Of a stretch of 7,562 nucleotides of DNA, positions 5,841 through 7,562 are shown in pieces. The stretch's first letter is position 1. Each line of letters opens with the position of its first letter. The DNA comes from UBA5499 sp002426275 (GTDB lineage Bacteria; Bacillota; DTU084): the NCBI GenBank assembly GCA_937888735.1, contig CALASN010000132.1, forward strand, positions 1-7,562. Direction: 5' to 3'. A program made the translations under genes and the position numbers. The notes under the pieces were generated by a model. The model made no database searches and was not told the DNA's origin. It was given only the letters and a program-made list of their open reading frames with translations.

Positions 5841-6360
5841 GAGGAATATTCCCTCCCTTAGCGGATTTAAATAAGTAGCTTGCGTTTATGAGCGACGCGA
5901 TGATAACGATGCTGCTGATTACGCTCAACGCCGGCAGCGCTAGCGTGCGGCAGATCATATGCGCGCCGCCGCAGACGCCGATCAGCGCAGTGGGAATCAG
6001 CAGCGCCAGTATTCCGCTGAGGGTAATGAGCAAGCTCAGCCAGCCTCTAAGCTGTTTAGACGCAAAGACGAGCAGCAAGGCGCCGAGAATTGAAATCAGC
6101 AGTCCCACTCCAAGCTCTGCCCGCGCAGTGCGATGGCATTTCATGACTTTAGCCGGAGAGGAGGGATGATCCTTGGCAGCCGCAGGATGTTCGGTGGGCG
6201 AGGCAGTTTGGAGACATTCTTCATCTGTGGGATCCTTACAGTCCGTCTCTGTGCTCACATTTGCGCGGACGCCGCAAACGGGAAAAATCGTTCTCGGCCC
6301 GAAAGCGATGAGAACCCCCAGAATGATGAATAAGATGCCGGCAAATAATCTGTTTTTCAC
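5815..6360 (-). CDS. DUF4418-like four-helix membrane protein with extracytoplasmic cysteines
   Basis: This protein has no established function. Using the GTG at 6360-6358 it has 181 residues. That start has AAGGGGG (6375-6369) 8 bases upstream and begins MKNRLFAGILFIILG. An ATG at 6426 would add 22 residues but lacks a good binding site and would translate through a terminator. Predicted helices are at 5-22, 84-102, 107-127 and 142-163. The motifs FPVCG (Cys29), MKCH (Cys75, His76), GVCGG (Cys130) and MICR (Cys137) fit the DUF4418 family. With the N-terminus inside, all six cysteines (29, 41, 49, 75, 130, 137) lie outside. Residues 33-72 form a Pro/Thr/Glu-rich loop with an extra Cys pair and two His, which may be an expansion relative to shorter relatives. 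It is the first large gene of the transporter operon and is probably an accessory subunit. Confidence 0.8.
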   Translation of the reverse strand: MKNRLFAGILFIILGVLIAFGPRTIFPVCGVRANVSTETDCKDPTDEECLQTASPTEHPAAAKDHPSSPAKVMKCHRTARAELGVGLLISILGALLLVFASKQLRGWLSLLITLSGILALLIPTALIGVCGGAHMICRTLALPALSVISSIVIIASLINASYLFKSAKGGNIPHETGTPLS

Positions 6361-6392
6361 TGAAAATTCCCCCTTCGTAAATTCACGGATAT

Positions 6393-6417
6393 AAAAAAAC
6401 AGCCTTTGTTCAGGCTG
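6393..6417 (-). terminator. Intrinsic terminator or attenuator ahead of the DUF4418-like gene
   Basis: On the minus strand, CAGCCT (6417-6412) and AGGCTG (6405-6400) form a 6-bp stem around a 6-nt loop GAACAA, followed by seven T residues (6399-6393). It lies after the small peptide ORF and 32 bp before the GTG of the DUF4418-like gene. Transcription from the only visible promoter must therefore cross it to reach the transporter genes. The moderate stem suggests partial or regulated termination. Confidence 0.72.
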
Positions 6418-6459
6418 AATGTTCATCCAAGCAGTATTACCCGAACAGAGAGCATAGCT

Positions 6460-6534
6460 CTATGGCTGAAAGTCGCGCATCAAGCGCATGATCATCATAG
6501 ATCCGTTCACTTCATGATTTTGCAAGTTTTTCAT
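6460..6534 (-). CDS. Methionine-rich 24-residue peptide (leader peptide or small protein)
   Basis: This ORF was found by reading the leader of the transporter operon. ATG 6534-6532 is preceded by AGGAGGG (6549-6543) at a spacing of 8, and a perfect-consensus promoter lies just upstream. The peptide begins MKNLQNHEVNGS, continues MMIMRLMRDFQP and stops at TAG (6462-6460). Five of its 24 residues are Met, four of them within residues 13-19. It has no signal peptide and no membrane segment. A 5-bp hairpin AGAGC/GCTCT (6461-6449) overlaps the stop codon, and a terminator lies 42 bp further on. Two readings fit: a leader peptide controlling termination, or a highly expressed small protein functionally tied to the transporter. 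It is not recognised as any known family. Confidence 0.6.
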   Translation of the reverse strand: MKNLQNHEVNGSMMIMRLMRDFQP

Positions 6535-6554
6535 TTCAAACGCCCTCCTAAAAC

Positions 6555-6578
6555 ATATTAAATAGATATGATTAATAT
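6555..6578. promoter_or_regulatory. AT-rich inverted repeat at the transporter operon start site, candidate operator
   Basis: ATATTAA (6555-6561) and TTAATAT (6572-6578) are perfect 7-bp arms separated by 10 bp. The dyad begins directly next to the -10 box and covers the predicted start point near 6572, a position typical of repressor operators. It does not resemble the GntR operator at 6806-6827, so a different regulator would be implied. Because the region is very AT-rich, a chance dyad cannot be excluded. Confidence 0.35.
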
Positions 6579-6607
6579 ATTATAGCGCTGTTCGTCGCTT
6601 CTGTCAA
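6579..6607 (-). promoter_or_regulatory. Perfect-consensus sigma-A promoter of the peptide-DUF4418-ABC operon
   Basis: On the minus strand, TTGACA (6607-6602) and TATAAT (6584-6579) are separated by exactly 17 bp, so both boxes and the spacing match consensus. Transcription should start near 6572, giving a short 5' leader before the ribosome binding site at 6549-6543. So strong a core promoter usually needs repression or downstream control, which fits the dyad and the terminator that follow. Confidence 0.88.
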
Positions 6608-6772
6608 GACCTCTCCGGAGGCGACGTGGGAAGAGTGCCCGCCGCTAGCCATGATGCCGGAAGCGCTACAATGACCCTTCCCCCGTACGGTCGCAAGCGC
6701 GGTCAAATGTCAAGGATGATTTTAAAGCATGGTTTTTATTGTCTCCAAGAGAGAAATTTTTTCCTCGGCGCA
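6608..6772. other. Gap between divergent promoters with no recognised content
   Basis: These 165 bp separate the back-to-back promoters of the two ABC systems. A plus-strand frame open from 6626 has no ribosome binding site and runs through the next promoter and operator, so it is not accepted as a gene. Only small local palindromes are seen (for example CTCCGGAG near 6612-6619). An isolated minus-strand TTGACA (6714-6709) has no -10 partner. No RNA gene or mobile element is recognised. Confidence 0.5.
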
Positions 6773-6801
6773 TTGACAGAAGGGAGAAACTGTTATAGAA
6801 T
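6773..6801 (+). promoter_or_regulatory. Sigma-A promoter of the gntR-ABC operon
   Basis: A consensus -35 TTGACA (6773-6778) and a -10 TAGAAT (6796-6801) are separated by 17 bp. Transcription should begin near 6808, inside the inverted repeat that follows, so a protein bound there would block initiation. Confidence 0.85.
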
Positions 6802-6805
6802 ACTA

Positions 6806-6827
6806 TTGTACTAAATCACTAATACAA
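6806..6827. promoter_or_regulatory. Inverted-repeat operator for the YtrA-type GntR regulator
   Basis: TTGTACTA (6806-6813) and TAATACAA (6820-6827) are 8-bp arms with one mismatch, separated by AATCAC. The dyad starts four bases after the -10 box, covers the start site and runs into the ribosome binding site AAGGAGG. YtrA-subfamily GntR repressors typically bind dyads of this kind (TGTA/TACA outer, TA inner) in front of their own operons, so autorepression by the adjacent gene is the natural reading. Confidence 0.72.
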
Positions 6828-6839
6828 GGAGGCTTCAAA

Positions 6840-7232
6840 GTGCCGCAGATTGATCTGACAATCCCAATTTACCAGCAACTGATGGATGAGATTAGTTCCC
6901 GCATAATCTCCGGCAGGCTCAGACCCGGACAGCAGCTTCCTTCAGTGCGTGAGCTGGCGGGAGACTTTCAGGTCAATCCCAATACCATCGCCAGAGCTTA
7001 CAGGGAACTTGAGCGGCTGGGGATTGTTTTCACCCGCAGGGGGCAGGGGACGTTTGTCAGCGAACAGGAAAACGTCCTGCAAGCATTGAAGCAGGAAAAA
7101 GTCCGGCAGGTGCTGGGCAGCTTCTTCGCGGAAATGTCCGGATTGGGTTTCAGCGCGGAAGAGGCTCTGATCAAGGCTCGGGAGTTTTCAGCAAAAGGAG
7201 GAGAAGAGAATGGAATACGTTCTGGCAGCTGA
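6840..7232 (+). CDS. GntR-family transcriptional regulator, YtrA subfamily
   Basis: This is a DNA-binding repressor, probably of its own ABC transporter operon. The 130-residue product begins at GTG 6840, seven bases after AAGGAGG (6826-6832). The winged helix occupies about 8-75: PIYQQLMDEI, then SGRLRPGQQLPSVRELA, the recognition region VNPNTIARAYRELERLG, and the wing TRRGQGTFV. Only about 55 residues follow, too few for the FadR, HutC or MocR effector domains. They include FFAEMSGLGFSAEEAL, a helical dimerisation tail typical of YtrA members. In Bacillus subtilis, YtrA controls an ABC exporter operon induced by cell-wall antibiotics; the inducer here is unknown. The 3' end overlaps the ABC gene by 23 bp, and the operator described above lies directly upstream. 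Confidence 0.93.
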   Translation: MPQIDLTIPIYQQLMDEISSRIISGRLRPGQQLPSVRELAGDFQVNPNTIARAYRELERLGIVFTRRGQGTFVSEQENVLQALKQEKVRQVLGSFFAEMSGLGFSAEEALIKAREFSAKGGEENGIRSGS

Positions 7233-7562
7233 AGGGCTTAGCAAAAGATACGGCAAGGTCCAGGCGCTAACTGATTTATCCGTAAAGATTCCGCAGGGAA
7301 AAATCGTGGCCTTGCTGGGGCCAAACGGCAGCGGCAAATCGACTTTGCTGAAGCTTTTCGCAGGGCTCAGCCATCCCACGGCGGGAAAGGCGATTGTTTT
7401 GGGACGGCAAGCGGGAGCGGAAACTAAAGGCAAGGTTGCGTACGTGCCCGAATTCAATCACCTCTACCGCTGGCAGACTGTGGAAGAGACAGTGCTGTTC
7501 TGCGGGAAATTTTTTGCGGATTTGGATCCGGATCTGGCGCACAAACTGCTGGCAGAGTTGCA
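7210..7562 (+). CDS. ABC transporter ATP-binding protein, ABC-2/YtrB-like (partial, cut by the window edge)
   Basis: This is the ATPase of an ABC-2-type exporter, and 117 codons are visible before the sequence ends. The start MEYVLAAEGLSKRYGKVQAL is preceded by AAGGAGGAG (7195-7203). Walker A is GPNGSGKST (37-45). At the Q-loop the protein reads AYVPEFNHLY, with Glu81 where many ABC ATPases have Gln; this Y-x-PE form is common in EcsA/YtrB-type ATPases and is not a defect. The signature motif, Walker B and any permease gene lie beyond the window. Overlap with the GntR gene and the shared promoter mark it as the second gene of an autoregulated operon. The substrate cannot be inferred. Confidence 0.92.
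   Translation, partial: MEYVLAAEGLSKRYGKVQALTDLSVKIPQGKIVALLGPNGSGKSTLLKLFAGLSHPTAGKAIVLGRQAGAETKGKVAYVPEFNHLYRWQTVEETVLFCGKFFADLDPDLAHKLLAEL

Noticed and set aside
6570..6586. Resemblance to a PerR or Fur box at the transporter promoter
   Set aside because: Only one half matches, and that half is the -10 box itself. The other half has several mismatches.
6686..6714. Second minus-strand -35 (TTGACA at 6714-6709)
   Set aside because: The region 17 bp downstream is GC-rich, with no acceptable -10 sequence.
6626..6814. A 62-codon plus-strand ORF in the gap between divergent promoters
   Set aside because: There is no ribosome binding site or recognisable domain, and it runs through the -35, -10 and operator of the gntR promoter.
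1..7562. Transposons, CRISPR arrays, tRNA or rRNA genes and prophage traces
   Set aside because: No transposase, long terminal inverted repeats, spaced direct repeats or tRNA-like cloverleaf were seen on either strand.

Overview
The window looks like chromosomal DNA from a low-to-mid GC Firmicute, probably Clostridia or Negativicutes. The main evidence is the gene order rplU - prp - rpmA - obgE, an L27 that carries the Firmicute-type N-terminal extension removed by the Prp protease, strong AGGAGG-type ribosome binding sites, and an SLH-domain surface protein. The species cannot be named from this sequence.

Region 1 (1-2422, plus strand) is the ribosomal block. A promoter at 71-99 and a structured leader of about 95 nt precede rplU (L21), prp (the cysteine protease that trims L27) and rpmA (L27), which are translationally coupled. 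A strong intrinsic terminator (1100-1126) follows rpmA. The ribosome-assembly GTPase gene obgE starts only 24 bp later, so its transcripts must either read through this terminator or start inside rpmA. A short open frame at the left edge may be the tail of an unidentified upstream gene.

Region 2 (2415-3943) holds a PAP2-type membrane phosphatase on the minus strand, whose end overlaps the end of obgE tail-to-tail by 8 bp. Divergent from it is a secreted protein with two SLH-like repeats and a PrcB_C-like C-terminal domain. The last seven codons of that protein form one arm of a perfect 20-bp hairpin whose loop is the stop codon; this is a bidirectional terminator shared with the convergent operon.

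Region 3 (3944-6607, minus strand) is one transcription unit. In transcription order it has a consensus promoter (TTGACA-17-TATAAT), an AT-rich dyad at the start site, an unannotated 24-codon methionine-rich ORF with an ideal ribosome binding site, an intrinsic terminator, and then a DUF4418-like four-helix membrane protein, an FtsX/MacB-type permease and its ATPase. All eight cysteines of the two membrane proteins are predicted to lie outside the cytoplasm, which suggests metal or thiol chemistry. The peptide plus terminator ahead of this transporter is the most interesting part of the window.

Region 4 (6608-7562, plus strand) begins with a 165-bp gap in which nothing was recognised. It continues with a second strong promoter, a 22-bp inverted-repeat operator over the start site, a YtrA-subfamily GntR repressor, and the N-terminal third to half of an ABC-2-type ATPase that runs off the right edge. 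This looks like an autoregulated, ligand- or stress-inducible ABC exporter operon.
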